From the NCBI GenBank assembly GCA_951813065.1, contig CATOTH010000009.1, positions 434,001-498,000 of the forward strand: a stretch of 64,000 nt of DNA, read 5' to 3'. Below the pieces are notes generated by a model. It saw nothing but the letters and a program-made list of their open reading frames with translations, made no database searches and was not told the origin of the DNA. The DNA is from an uncultured Bryobacterales bacterium. GTDB taxonomy: Bacteria; Acidobacteriota; Terriglobia; Bryobacterales; UBA6623. Below are positions 44,090 through 52,180 of the stretch, in pieces; the first letter of the stretch is position 1, and every line of letters begins with the position of its first letter. The translations under genes were made by a program, and so were the position numbers.

Positions 44090-44178
44090 GGTTGTCTTTC
44101 TGGTTGCGCCCCTCTGCCATATTCTTTCACGTTACGGTTCCAGACGCTGGGCATGGGGTACTCTGGTGAAAATACCCG

Positions 44179-47127
44179 ATGGAGACGCTCTCGGCGGCAG
44201 GCGAAAGGGAACGAGTTGCGGCCTTGCTCGAGACCTTGGGCAAGCGCGTTCCCGAGAGCGCTGTGGCTAGAATCCCTCGGCTCTTGGAGGTGCTTCCGGA
44301 TCCCGTCGGAGCGCTTCAGCGCCTCGATCAGTACTATCGCCGACGGTCGCACAAAGCAAGCTCCAAGGACTTTGAGGCTAATGCGATCTACGCTGCGCTC
44401 ACAGTCTTTGGCAACAGCCGGTATTTGTCGAACATGCTGTTGAACTCGCCGGGCCTGTTGCAATGGGCTCTCGACTCGCAAAACCTTGAACGAACGATAC
44501 CGCCGGGGGAACTCCGCTCCGATCTGGGATCGTTCCCTGTCGACGCGAACGATGAACAGGCAGCCATGCTGCTCGCGCGATTCAAGGGCAGGCACATGCT
44601 GCGAATTGCCCTCCGGGACCTACTCTCTGTTGCTCCGTTAGCTGACACGGCTCTCGAACTGTCGACCTTGGCGGACACGGTCATACAAGGTGCACACGAC
44701 CATATCCGTCAACAGCTCGTCAAGCGCTTGGGACGGCCGCTTTGCCCGACGGAGTCGGGGATGATGCTTTGCAACTTCACGGTTGTTGCGCTGGGCAAGC
44801 TTGGCGGAAGTGAACTGAACTACAGTTCAGACATCGACCTGATGTACCTACACACGGGAAGCGGCCAGACTTCGGGCCCGATTGTCATCTCGAACAAGGA
44901 TTTCACCGGCCAGCTGGCCATGCGACTCACAAGCCTGCTGTCCATGGTTACCCCCGAGGGCTTCAGCTATCGGGTCGACTTGCGATTGCGGCCCGAGGGG
45001 AGTGCCGGAGAGCTGGTCGTGCCGCTATCGAGTGCTGCTCAGTATTACTTGAATCGGGCACGGGACTGGGAGTTGCAGATGCTCATCAAGGCGAGGCCGG
45101 TGGCTGGGGACCTACACCTGGGCCGCAGGTTTCTGGAGATCGTCTCGCCTCAGATCTACAAGACTTCCACAGACTTTTCACAGATCGAACGCTTGGCGGA
45201 AACTCGAGACCGCATGCAAGAGCAACGCCGCAGGCATGGTCGGACGAGCCTCGATGTCAAGCTGGACCTTGGAGGCATCCGAGACATCGAGTTTCTTGTC
45301 CAGTGCTTGCAGAGACTGTACGGCGGTCAAGACCGATTCCTCCGTAGTGGCGGGACGATGTACGCCTTGCATCGACTCCGGGAGAAAGGGCATCTCGGGA
45401 CGGGCGACTACGGGGCGTTGTTCAGCGCCTACAGGTATCTGCGCAAGGTCGAGCACTACTTGCAACTCATGGACAACAAGCAGACCCACGAATTGCCCAA
45501 GGACGCCGCATCCCTCCGCCGTTTGGCGTTGCAGATGGGAATGCGCTCTGGCAGCAGCCACCACGGGGCCCTTGAAGCGGCCATCAAGAAACGCTATGAG
45601 GCGGTAGCTGAGATCTACGACCGAGTGATTCGCAGCCAGCGTCCGCCAATTCCGAAGGCCACTGCAAGGGGAGCAAGCGCCCTGGCTGCACCGGCCGCGC
45701 CCAAGAGTGCCCGGGATGAACCGGTGGTGTCGGCTGTCTGGCGTGTCCACTTGCCGCGCCTCAGGCGTGCTTCGCCCGAACTGGCGTCAAGCTTCGAGAC
45801 GCTGAGCCTCCGGTGGGGGAACCGTGCGTTGGAGCATTTCCTCGAACGGGTGGTCGGAATGCCCAAAGCGCTTGAGATTCTGGTGAGTCGTCGCGAGCTC
45901 GTGCCGTCTATTGCTGAACTCATGGAATATAGTCCGCACTTCGCCGGGTATCTGTTGCGGTTCCCCGAGGACGCTGCAGTGATCGCGCCCGCGAACGGAA
46001 GTTTGCAGGACGATCGCGCCGGGGGTTCCCAGGCCGGTGGAGGCGCGATGCCGCCGGAGGTGCGCTCGATTCTTGATGCCAATCTTGGTCCGGACGATGC
46101 GGCAGCGGAACTGAGGAAGTTCTTCCGTCGGGCGATGCTTGCCATTCAGACCCGGAGCATCTGCCAGGGCGAAGACGTTTTCCGAACCCTGTTGAGCGCG
46201 AGCGACCTGGCGGAGTGTATTCTTCGGGCCGCTCATGCCCTGGCTCTACGCGAAGTGCTTGACATCCCTTCTGAACAGGCCGAAATGCCGGACGCCGTCC
46301 GGATCATCGCGCTGGGTCGATTGGGGATGCGCGAATTCGATCTCGGATCGGATGCTGATGTCGTGTTCGTGATTCCCGACAAGGAGGCGTCTAGACGGGC
46401 AAAGTGGACGCAGGTGGTCAATCGAATCATCGACATTGTCAGTAGCTATACCGCGGAGGGCCAGATGTTCAGCATCGACACACGGTTACGTCCCCTTGGT
46501 CGAGATGGCGAACTGGTTCAAACCGAGAAGCAATTCCTCACGTATCTTGCTGGTCGCGCGGAATCCTGGGAGGCGCTCACCTACATGAAGGCTCGGACGG
46601 TGGCAGGGGACGCGGACGCGGGGGAAGGTTTCTTGGCCCGCCTGCAGGAAGTGCTGTGGCAGCACTTTGCGCATCGCGAGGAACTTGGATCCCTGCTCGC
46701 CCGAATGCGGGCTCGCATCGAAGCGGAGCAAGGAGAGGCTAAGCCCCTCAAGTCGGGGCGTGGGGGGTACTACGATATTGACTTCATTCTCATGTATTGG
46801 CGTCTGCTGCATGCGGAGTCGTTCTATGCATCGCTGAACACGCCGCAGCGAATCGAGATCATCCGAAAGACCAGTCCCGAGCACGGGGCCGACCTTGACG
46901 TCTTGCTCAGGACAACGAGGATTCTTCGGTCACTGGATCACGGGACAAGATTGTCCAAGGGCACTTCGTCACACGCGCTGCCCCCCACGGAATGGCAGCG
47001 CGAACTGCTGGCGGAACTCGTGGCGAGATGGCTTCCAGCGGAAGACAGAGCCACGCCGCTCGCGGAACTGGTTGAGTCCGCTAGCAGGGCCGCCCGTGAA
47101 GTGTTCAACGAGGCGTTTCGCGCCTAG
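44179..47127 (+). CDS. glnE: Bifunctional glutamine synthetase adenylyltransferase/adenylyl-removing enzyme
   Basis: 982 residues, normal size. Controls glutamine synthetase activity by adding and removing AMP in response to PII. N-terminal nucleotidyltransferase (adenylyl-removing) domain with VVALGKLGGSELNYSSDIDL and MYLHTG; linker DLRLRPEGSAGELVVPLSSA; GRTSLDVKLDLGGIRDIEFL (helical PII-type domain). The second nucleotidyltransferase (adenylylating) domain has ALGRLGMREFDLGSDADVVF and IDTRLRPLGRDGELVQTEKQ. Both D-x-D metal sites are intact. A proline/alanine-rich linker (about 485-515) joins the halves. glnA is not in the window. Start at ATG 44179 lacks a Shine-Dalgarno. Confidence 0.97.
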   Translation: METLSAAGERERVAALLETLGKRVPESAVARIPRLLEVLPDPVGALQRLDQYYRRRSHKASSKDFEANAIYAALTVFGNSRYLSNMLLNSPGLLQWALDSQNLERTIPPGELRSDLGSFPVDANDEQAAMLLARFKGRHMLRIALRDLLSVAPLADTALELSTLADTVIQGAHDHIRQQLVKRLGRPLCPTESGMMLCNFTVVALGKLGGSELNYSSDIDLMYLHTGSGQTSGPIVISNKDFTGQLAMRLTSLLSMVTPEGFSYRVDLRLRPEGSAGELVVPLSSAAQYYLNRARDWELQMLIKARPVAGDLHLGRRFLEIVSPQIYKTSTDFSQIERLAETRDRMQEQRRRHGRTSLDVKLDLGGIRDIEFLVQCLQRLYGGQDRFLRSGGTMYALHRLREKGHLGTGDYGALFSAYRYLRKVEHYLQLMDNKQTHELPKDAASLRRLALQMGMRSGSSHHGALEAAIKKRYEAVAEIYDRVIRSQRPPIPKATARGASALAAPAAPKSARDEPVVSAVWRVHLPRLRRASPELASSFETLSLRWGNRALEHFLERVVGMPKALEILVSRRELVPSIAELMEYSPHFAGYLLRFPEDAAVIAPANGSLQDDRAGGSQAGGGAMPPEVRSILDANLGPDDAAAELRKFFRRAMLAIQTRSICQGEDVFRTLLSASDLAECILRAAHALALREVLDIPSEQAEMPDAVRIIALGRLGMREFDLGSDADVVFVIPDKEASRRAKWTQVVNRIIDIVSSYTAEGQMFSIDTRLRPLGRDGELVQTEKQFLTYLAGRAESWEALTYMKARTVAGDADAGEGFLARLQEVLWQHFAHREELGSLLARMRARIEAEQGEAKPLKSGRGGYYDIDFILMYWRLLHAESFYASLNTPQRIEIIRKTSPEHGADLDVLLRTTRILRSLDHGTRLSKGTSSHALPPTEWQRELLAELVARWLPAEDRATPLAELVESASRAAREVFNEAFRA

Positions 47128-47155
47128 GCCAAGGGCGAACCGCGCCCGCCCGTGT

Positions 47156-47250
47156 GGAATGGCTCTGACCAAGCAGCAGATCGGCGTCGTTCGCCGTTGC
47201 GACAGGGTGGTTGTGCAGTCCGACTCGGATCGGGTATGTCAACGGCTTGG
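47156..47250 (+). pseudogene. Intergenic fragment homologous to the dnaG Toprim region
   Basis: About 90 bases that match, by eye at roughly four positions in five, bases 48861-48955 inside dnaG. Translated: ALTKQQIGVVRRCDRVVV, then SDSDR, versus DnaG ALTTQQIGVIRRHCDTVVV with DSDR. One codon (His) is missing in the fragment. It lies between glnE and the second DUF1080 gene, 1.7 kb before the parent. It has no start or function of its own; a partial duplication relic. Confidence 0.75.
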
Positions 47251-47302
47251 CGATCCGGGCAGGCGGCTCCCGAGGCCGGCTTCCCGGGCGCACGTGATCC
47301 GG

Positions 47303-47308
47303 TACAAT
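47303..47308 (+). promoter_or_regulatory. TACAAT -10 box, leaderless spacing
   Basis: TACAAT, nine bases, then ATG 47318 of the DUF1080 gene. No -35 recognised. Confidence 0.5.
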
Positions 47309-47317
47309 GACTCCGTT

Positions 47318-47977
47318 ATGAGAACCGTTTTTTCCACGGTATGCTGTGCCGTCTTGCTTGCGGTGCCCGCAGTTGGTGCCGATGACGGGTGGGTCGAACT
47401 CTGGGATGGTTCGACCTTCTCCGGCTGGAAGTTGAGCACAGACAATCCGTCCACATTCAAGATCGTTGACGGTGCGATCGTGGCCCAGGGGCCGCGCGCG
47501 CACCTCTTTTACGCGGGTGAAGTCAACGGAGGTGTTTTCCGCGACTTCGAACTCAAGGTCGACGTCCTCGCGAAAAACAATTCGAACGGTGGGATCTACT
47601 TCCATACGGATTTTCAGGAGACCGGGTGGCCACGGAAGGGATTCGAGGTGCAGGTCAACAACACATTCCAGCGCGATCCGCGCAAGAGTGGCGGTCTTTA
47701 CGGTGTCTCCGACAACCTAATCGCGCCCGTGGGGGATGACGAATGGTTCGAGGAGCACATCGTCGTGCGCGGGAACACCGTCAAGATCTACGTCAACGGC
47801 CATCTGATCACGAATTGGGTTCAGCCCGAGGACTGGGATGGACTCCGCCCCCTGCCGAACGGAAGAGGGCAGAGTTTCCCTGAGCGCAAGCTCAGCTCGG
47901 GCACGATCGCGCTCCAGGGCCATGATCCCAACAGCGTGGTGATGTACAAGAACATCCGCATCAAAGTCCTCGACTAG
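47318..47977 (+). CDS. Secreted DUF1080 (3-keto-disaccharide hydrolase family) protein
   Basis: 219 residues from ATG 47318. Signal peptide (FSTVCCAVLLAVPAVGA). One concanavalin-like DUF1080 domain: WVELWDGSTFSGWKLSTDNP, STFKIVDGAIVAQGPRAHLF, FRDFELKVDVLAKNNSNGGI, YFHTDFQETGWPRKGFEVQV, SGGLYGVSDNLIAPVGDDEW, HIVVRGNTVKIYVNGHLITN, ERKLSSGTIALQGHDPNSVV. The acidic residues on these strands are typical of the family. The frame is open much further upstream, but that part contains the dnaG relic. Lies 40 bases before dnaG; co-transcription is possible. Confidence 0.92.
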   Translation: MRTVFSTVCCAVLLAVPAVGADDGWVELWDGSTFSGWKLSTDNPSTFKIVDGAIVAQGPRAHLFYAGEVNGGVFRDFELKVDVLAKNNSNGGIYFHTDFQETGWPRKGFEVQVNNTFQRDPRKSGGLYGVSDNLIAPVGDDEWFEEHIVVRGNTVKIYVNGHLITNWVQPEDWDGLRPLPNGRGQSFPERKLSSGTIALQGHDPNSVVMYKNIRIKVLD

Positions 47978-48017
47978 AGGCGTCGCTCGCGACGCCCGTC
48001 GGCAAGTATGGCGTCTC

Positions 48018-49772
48018 ATGGATTTTGCGCAGGAGGTCAAGGCAGCGGCTGACATCGTCACCGTAGTGGGGACGCATGTCCGCCTGCGCCAGCAGGGCGG
48101 GAATCGTTTCATCGGGCTTTGTCCGTTCCATTCGGAGAAGACTCCATCGTTCACGGTTCATGGAGGATTGCAGTTCTACAAGTGCTTCGGCTGCGGCAAG
48201 AGTGGCGATGTATTCAGCTTCCTGATGGAAATCCAGGGCCTGAGCTTTGTCGAGTCACTCAGGGTTCTTGCGGCGCAACAAGGTCGGTCCATGCCGCAGG
48301 CCGGCAAGGGGCCGGGGCTTGACGCGGGAGCGCGCAAGCGTGAGCAGTTGTTGCGAATACACGCCCTGGCGCAAGAGTTTTTCGTCTCTCAGTTGCGTTC
48401 GGCAACTGGCGCCAGTGCCATGCGATACTTGCGGGCCCGCGGAATCGGAAAACCCGAAATCGACGAGTTTGGCCTCGGCTACGCGCCTCCGAGGCAGGGA
48501 CTGAAGGAGCATTTCAAGAACCGCGGGCTCAAGCGCGGCGACGTGCGTGATTCCGGACTGATCGGAGAGTCAGAGAAGGACCGGTCCCTGTACGACCGAT
48601 TTCGTGACCGATTGATGTTCCCTATTCATTCGGACATGGGCAAGCTGATCGGTTACGGGGGCCGCATCTTGGATCCTGACAAACAGCCAAAATACCTGAA
48701 TTCGCCGGAAACGCCGATCTACCGGAAGCATGCTGTGCTCTATAACCTCCATCGGGCACGAACGGCCATGCGTCAGAGCAGTCGCGTGGTGCTGGTTGAA
48801 GGCTATATGGACGTGATCGGTGTTTGGAAGGCGGGTATCCGAAATGCGGTCGCCACATGCGGAACGGCGCTGACAACTCAACAGATCGGCGTCATTCGCC
48901 GCCATTGCGACACGGTGGTCGTGAACTTCGACTCGGATCGGGCGGGTCAGGCGGCCGCGGAGCGGTCGGTTGAGTTGCTCTTGCGCGAAGGAATGAATGT
49001 GCGTGTGCTTGAGCTTCCAGGTGGATTGGACCCGGATGAGTTTTGCAGCCAGCATGGCGCCGAGGAGTATCGACGCCAACTGGACCGCGCCCCGCGTTTC
49101 TTTCACTGGCTGCTGGACCGGTCCCGGCAGCAGTTCGACCTCGCCACGGCCGAGGGCCGCACTGCGGTCTTCGAGAAGCTGCTGCCGTCTGTGATCCTGC
49201 TGCCGGAGGCGGTCCAGCGAGCCACCACGGTCGTTGAGCTGGCGGAGCACATCGGGCTTCCACAGGGTGTGGCGCTGAATCGCCTGCGATCCGCGACGAA
49301 TCAAGGCGAGCGGACTGCCGACCGCGGAACGCCCCAGCCCGACGGCCTATCCCCCGGGGAACGCCTGCTTGTCGTCTTGCTCGCAAACGATGGCCAGGCG
49401 CGGAGGGAATTGCTGGAAGAGGCTCACGATCTCGCATCGGGTGCCCTTTCGAGCCAGAGAATCCTAGCCGCAATGCGGGCCGTCGAGAATTCGGGTGACG
49501 GCTACCACCATTCGGCAGTGGAAGGACGGCTCGAGGATGAGGACAGGGAACGGCTCGCGCGCTTGGTGCTGGACGGTGACCGGCCCGTACCGACCATTGA
49601 CGAGGGCAGGGAGGCGCTCACCGCCTTGCGCCTCAAGGTCACCCGCGACCGCTATCGAGATCTGCTGCGAGGCATCGCGGAGGCCGAGCGTTTGGGAGAC
49701 AAAGACAAGCTGGCGGAAATGCTGGGCCAAATCAAGCGGATGGAACCGGACCTGGGTCTCGCTGAGCGCTAG
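48018..49772 (+). CDS. dnaG: DNA primase
   Basis: 584 residues. Synthesises RNA primers for replication in contact with DnaB. Zinc ribbon at the N-terminus: LCPFHSEKTPSFTVHGG and YKCFGCGKSGDVFSFLMEI (C35, H38, C56, C59). Catalytic RNAP-type domain YLRARGIGKPEIDEFGLGYA, RDRLMFPIHSDMGKLIGYGG. Toprim: VVLVEGYMDVIGVWKAGIRN, AVATCGTALTTQQIGVIRRH, VVNFDSDRAGQAAAERSVEL, GLDPDEF. The C-terminal helicase-binding region is helical and ends LGLAER. The stop codon TAG forms part of the CTAG target duplication of the insertion sequence that follows; the gene remains full length. No rpoD downstream. Confidence 0.97.
   Translation: MDFAQEVKAAADIVTVVGTHVRLRQQGGNRFIGLCPFHSEKTPSFTVHGGLQFYKCFGCGKSGDVFSFLMEIQGLSFVESLRVLAAQQGRSMPQAGKGPGLDAGARKREQLLRIHALAQEFFVSQLRSATGASAMRYLRARGIGKPEIDEFGLGYAPPRQGLKEHFKNRGLKRGDVRDSGLIGESEKDRSLYDRFRDRLMFPIHSDMGKLIGYGGRILDPDKQPKYLNSPETPIYRKHAVLYNLHRARTAMRQSSRVVLVEGYMDVIGVWKAGIRNAVATCGTALTTQQIGVIRRHCDTVVVNFDSDRAGQAAAERSVELLLREGMNVRVLELPGGLDPDEFCSQHGAEEYRRQLDRAPRFFHWLLDRSRQQFDLATAEGRTAVFEKLLPSVILLPEAVQRATTVVELAEHIGLPQGVALNRLRSATNQGERTADRGTPQPDGLSPGERLLVVLLANDGQARRELLEEAHDLASGALSSQRILAAMRAVENSGDGYHHSAVEGRLEDEDRERLARLVLDGDRPVPTIDEGREALTALRLKVTRDRYRDLLRGIAEAERLGDKDKLAEMLGQIKRMEPDLGLAER
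49769..49772 (+). repeat. Target site duplication, left copy (CTAG)
   Basis: CTAG flanking the left terminal repeat. It includes the dnaG stop codon; matching copy at 52017-52020. CTAG is palindromic, so the match is suggestive rather than proof. Confidence 0.6.
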
Positions 49773-49786
49773 CCTCGATTCCCAAC
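49773..49786 (+). repeat. Left terminal inverted repeat of the insertion sequence
   Basis: CCTCGATTCCCAAC, perfect inverse of 52003-52016. Eleven bases further in, both ends also share ATGTGA at the same offset. The sequence resembles IS1380-family ends such as ISEcp1 (CCTAGATTCTACG). Confidence 0.85.
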
Positions 49787-50204
49787 TGAAGTTGTTCATG
49801 TGAGAGATTAGCGGGTTTTCCGGCGTGAAGCCCATGGGCGATAAGTGCTTTCTCAGGATCATTGACATTTATTTATAGCAGTTTTCCATCAATAACCACA
49901 TTCGTACAACAAGAACCAGGAAAACGTCTACCGGAACAGGTGGCCTTCCAGGCATGGCTGCATTCACCGCGTTTCCCACATGGCATTCTCTACCGAGACC
50001 GCCAAGAGAGATTTCCACTGGCACGAGGTAAGCTCTTGTATTGATGCCAGTTATGCGGAGGGTCCGGCAGGCAGATGGGCTCTGCCGCCCCTGCGCGGAT
50101 GGGCAGCTGCGGGCTCGCCAAGGCCTCTCCGCAGGCCTTGTGGGCAGGCCCGGTTCGCTGCCCCAGCGCCCCTTGACGGCTAGTCGCTGATTGCATAGTA
50201 ACTA
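49787..50204. other. Long non-coding left arm of the insertion sequence
   Basis: About 418 bases. The start of this arm is AT-rich (ttgacatttatttatagc near 49862), the end very GC-rich with short palindromes near 50100-50160. CATGC occurs three times at 50217, 50225 and 50237, around the transposase start. No gene seen; may hold promoter and transposase-binding sites. Confidence 0.4.
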
Positions 50205-51974
50205 GTGTGGCGTATTCATGCTAACATGCATAAATACATGCAAGACCCCGCCCAGCGCTTCAGCACCCCCGAAAACAGCACCCACCGCCGTTACGAAGCC
50301 TTGCGCGCACTCTTCGTCGACCACGCCTCGCTCGAGGAGGCCGCCAGCCGCTTCGGCTACGCAGCCGGCACCTTGCGCAACCTGCGCGCCGCGTTCCTGC
50401 ACCAGCCCCACCAGCCGTTCTTCCTCCCCGACCGCCGCGGCAAGCGCAAGCCGCTTCCCGGCCCGGACCGCGACGAGCGCATTCTCGCGCTGCGCAACGA
50501 GCGCAATCTCTCGGCCGCCGAGATCGCCGCGCACCTCACCACGCAGGAGGCCCTGCCGGTCAGCGCCACCACCGTCGCGCGCGTGCTCAAGCGCGCTGGC
50601 CTGCCCAAGCTGTGGCGGCGCACAGCGGCGCAGCGCACCGCCGGACCCGCTCCCGTGCTCGCCCCCGTCGCCGACCACCGCGCCCTGGACCTAGCCCCCC
50701 GCCGCTTGCGCACCGAGTTCGGCGGCCTGTTCCTGTTTGCCGCCGACCTCGCCAGGATCGGGCTCGACGACATGCTCCGCCAGCACGGCCTGCCGGGCAG
50801 CGCGATGATCCCTCCCGGCTGTGCCTTCCGCTCCCTGCTGGCCCTCAAGCTGTGGGGCATCGGCCGGCCCTCGCGGGTCATGCCCGAAACCCTGGACCAG
50901 GGCCTCGCCCTCTTCGCCGGCCTCAATGCCGTCCCCAAGCGCGCCACCCTCACCGAATACTCCTGCCGCGTCGACCCGCGCCACTGCCCCGCCTTGATGG
51001 ACGCCTGGCACCACGCCACCCGCAGCCTGGGCCCCGACCTCGGCGGCGGACGCTCCTTCGATCTCGATTTCCACACCATCCCCTTCCACGGCGAGGACGC
51101 CCTGCTGGAGCGCCACTACGTCTCCAAGCGCAGCCGCCGCCAGCGCGGCATCCTCGCTTTCCTCGCCCGCGACGCCGACGCCCGCCTGTTCGCCTGGGCC
51201 AACGCCAGCCTCCGCAAGGACGGCCAGAACGACGAGATCCTGCGCTTCGCCCAGGCCTGGCGCGAGCGCACCGGCGAGCTGCCCGCCGAACTCGTCTTCG
51301 ACAGCCGTCTCACCACCTATGCCAACCTCGCCCGGCTGCACCAGCTGGGCATCGCCTTCCTGACGCTCCGCCGGCGCACCCCCAAGATGGTCGCCGAACT
51401 GCTCTCCGCACCCGCCGCGGACTGGCGCAAGGTCACCCTCTCCAACGTCGGCCGCATCTATCGCACCCCACGGATCCTCGAACGCCAGGTGCGCCTCAAG
51501 CACTACCCCGGCGACATCCGCCAGATCGCCATCACCGATCTCGGCCACGAGAAGCCGACCCTGCTGCTCACCAACCAGATGCGCGCGCCGGCCGCCCGCC
51601 TGATCGACCGCTACGCGCGCCGCATGGTCATCGAAAACACCATCGCCGACGCCATCGACTTCTTCCACATGGACGCGCTGTCGGCCGCCGTGCCCCTGAA
51701 GATCGATCTCGACGTCCAGCTCACGCTGATGGCCAGCTCCCTCTACCGCCTGCTCGCCAAGCGCGTCGGCAACGGCTTCGAGATCGCCAAGGCCAGCACC
51801 ATCTTCCGCAAGCTCGTGCGCTCCAGCGCCACCATCGACATCACCCCCACCGAGATCGTCGTCAGCCTCGGGCGCCGGGCCAACAACCCGCTGCTGCTGG
51901 CTGCCGACTACGCCGCAACCCGGGAACCCATCCCCTGGCTCGACAACCGCTCCCTCAAACTTCGCTTCTTCTGA
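50205..51974 (+). CDS. DDE transposase of the insertion sequence
   Basis: 589 residues from GTG 50205; ATG 50226 or 50238 are equally likely starts. An N-terminal helix-turn-helix (LRALFVDHASLEEAASRFGY) is followed by a basic linker and a second one (RNERNLSAAEIAAHLTTQEA). The DDE core has DLDFHTIPFHG (first Asp), ELVFDSRLTTYANLARL (second Asp), and RRMVIENTIADAIDFFHMD (Glu). ERHYVSKRSRRQRGILAFLA and GIAFLTLRRRTPKMVAEL are the other clear blocks. The product catalyses transposition. I cannot assign the family with certainty: the ends suggest IS1380, but the protein is longer than usual. Confidence 0.85.
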   Translation: MWRIHANMHKYMQDPAQRFSTPENSTHRRYEALRALFVDHASLEEAASRFGYAAGTLRNLRAAFLHQPHQPFFLPDRRGKRKPLPGPDRDERILALRNERNLSAAEIAAHLTTQEALPVSATTVARVLKRAGLPKLWRRTAAQRTAGPAPVLAPVADHRALDLAPRRLRTEFGGLFLFAADLARIGLDDMLRQHGLPGSAMIPPGCAFRSLLALKLWGIGRPSRVMPETLDQGLALFAGLNAVPKRATLTEYSCRVDPRHCPALMDAWHHATRSLGPDLGGGRSFDLDFHTIPFHGEDALLERHYVSKRSRRQRGILAFLARDADARLFAWANASLRKDGQNDEILRFAQAWRERTGELPAELVFDSRLTTYANLARLHQLGIAFLTLRRRTPKMVAELLSAPAADWRKVTLSNVGRIYRTPRILERQVRLKHYPGDIRQIAITDLGHEKPTLLLTNQMRAPAARLIDRYARRMVIENTIADAIDFFHMDALSAAVPLKIDLDVQLTLMASSLYRLLAKRVGNGFEIAKASTIFRKLVRSSATIDITPTEIVVSLGRRANNPLLLAADYAATREPIPWLDNRSLKLRFF

Positions 51975-52002
51975 CAGTCAATTGGTCACATTCTTGCTGC
52001 CC

Positions 52003-52016
52003 GTTGGGAATCGAGG
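52003..52016 (-). repeat. Right terminal inverted repeat of the insertion sequence
   Basis: GTTGGGAATCGAGG on the plus strand, perfect inverse of 49773-49786. Confidence 0.85.
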
Positions 52017-52020
52017 CTAG
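52017..52020 (+). repeat. Target site duplication, right copy (CTAG)
   Basis: CTAG adjoining the right inverted repeat; pairs with 49769-49772. Confidence 0.6.
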
Positions 52021-52180
52021 ATCAACGAAGCGCGATCGCTATCCGATCGACGCACGAATTCTCAGGCGGGAGAACTTGAGAGCGCCCTCAGGGATCAAAC
52101 CTTCGGCGCCTGTCCGTGTCGGCGGCACGCATTTGGTCCGTGGATCTGAGCCGGAATCATCCCGCCTTCGATCTCTCCGC

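Larger units (their letters stand above)
49773..52016 (+). mobile_element. Complete insertion sequence, 2244 bp, IS1380-like ends
   Basis: Bounded by 14-bp perfect inverted repeats and a 4-bp CTAG duplication. One transposase gene occupies the right three quarters; the left 430 bases are non-coding. Codon third positions in the transposase are overwhelmingly C or G, clearly unlike neighbouring genes, so the element is probably a recent arrival from a higher-GC host. It separates dnaG from the mrf genes. Confidence 0.88.

Noticed and set aside
50691..51668. 325-codon minus-strand frame inside the insertion sequence
   Set aside because: Valine/glycine/alanine/glutamate-rich antisense artefact of C-ending codons; the plus-strand DDE transposase explains the region.
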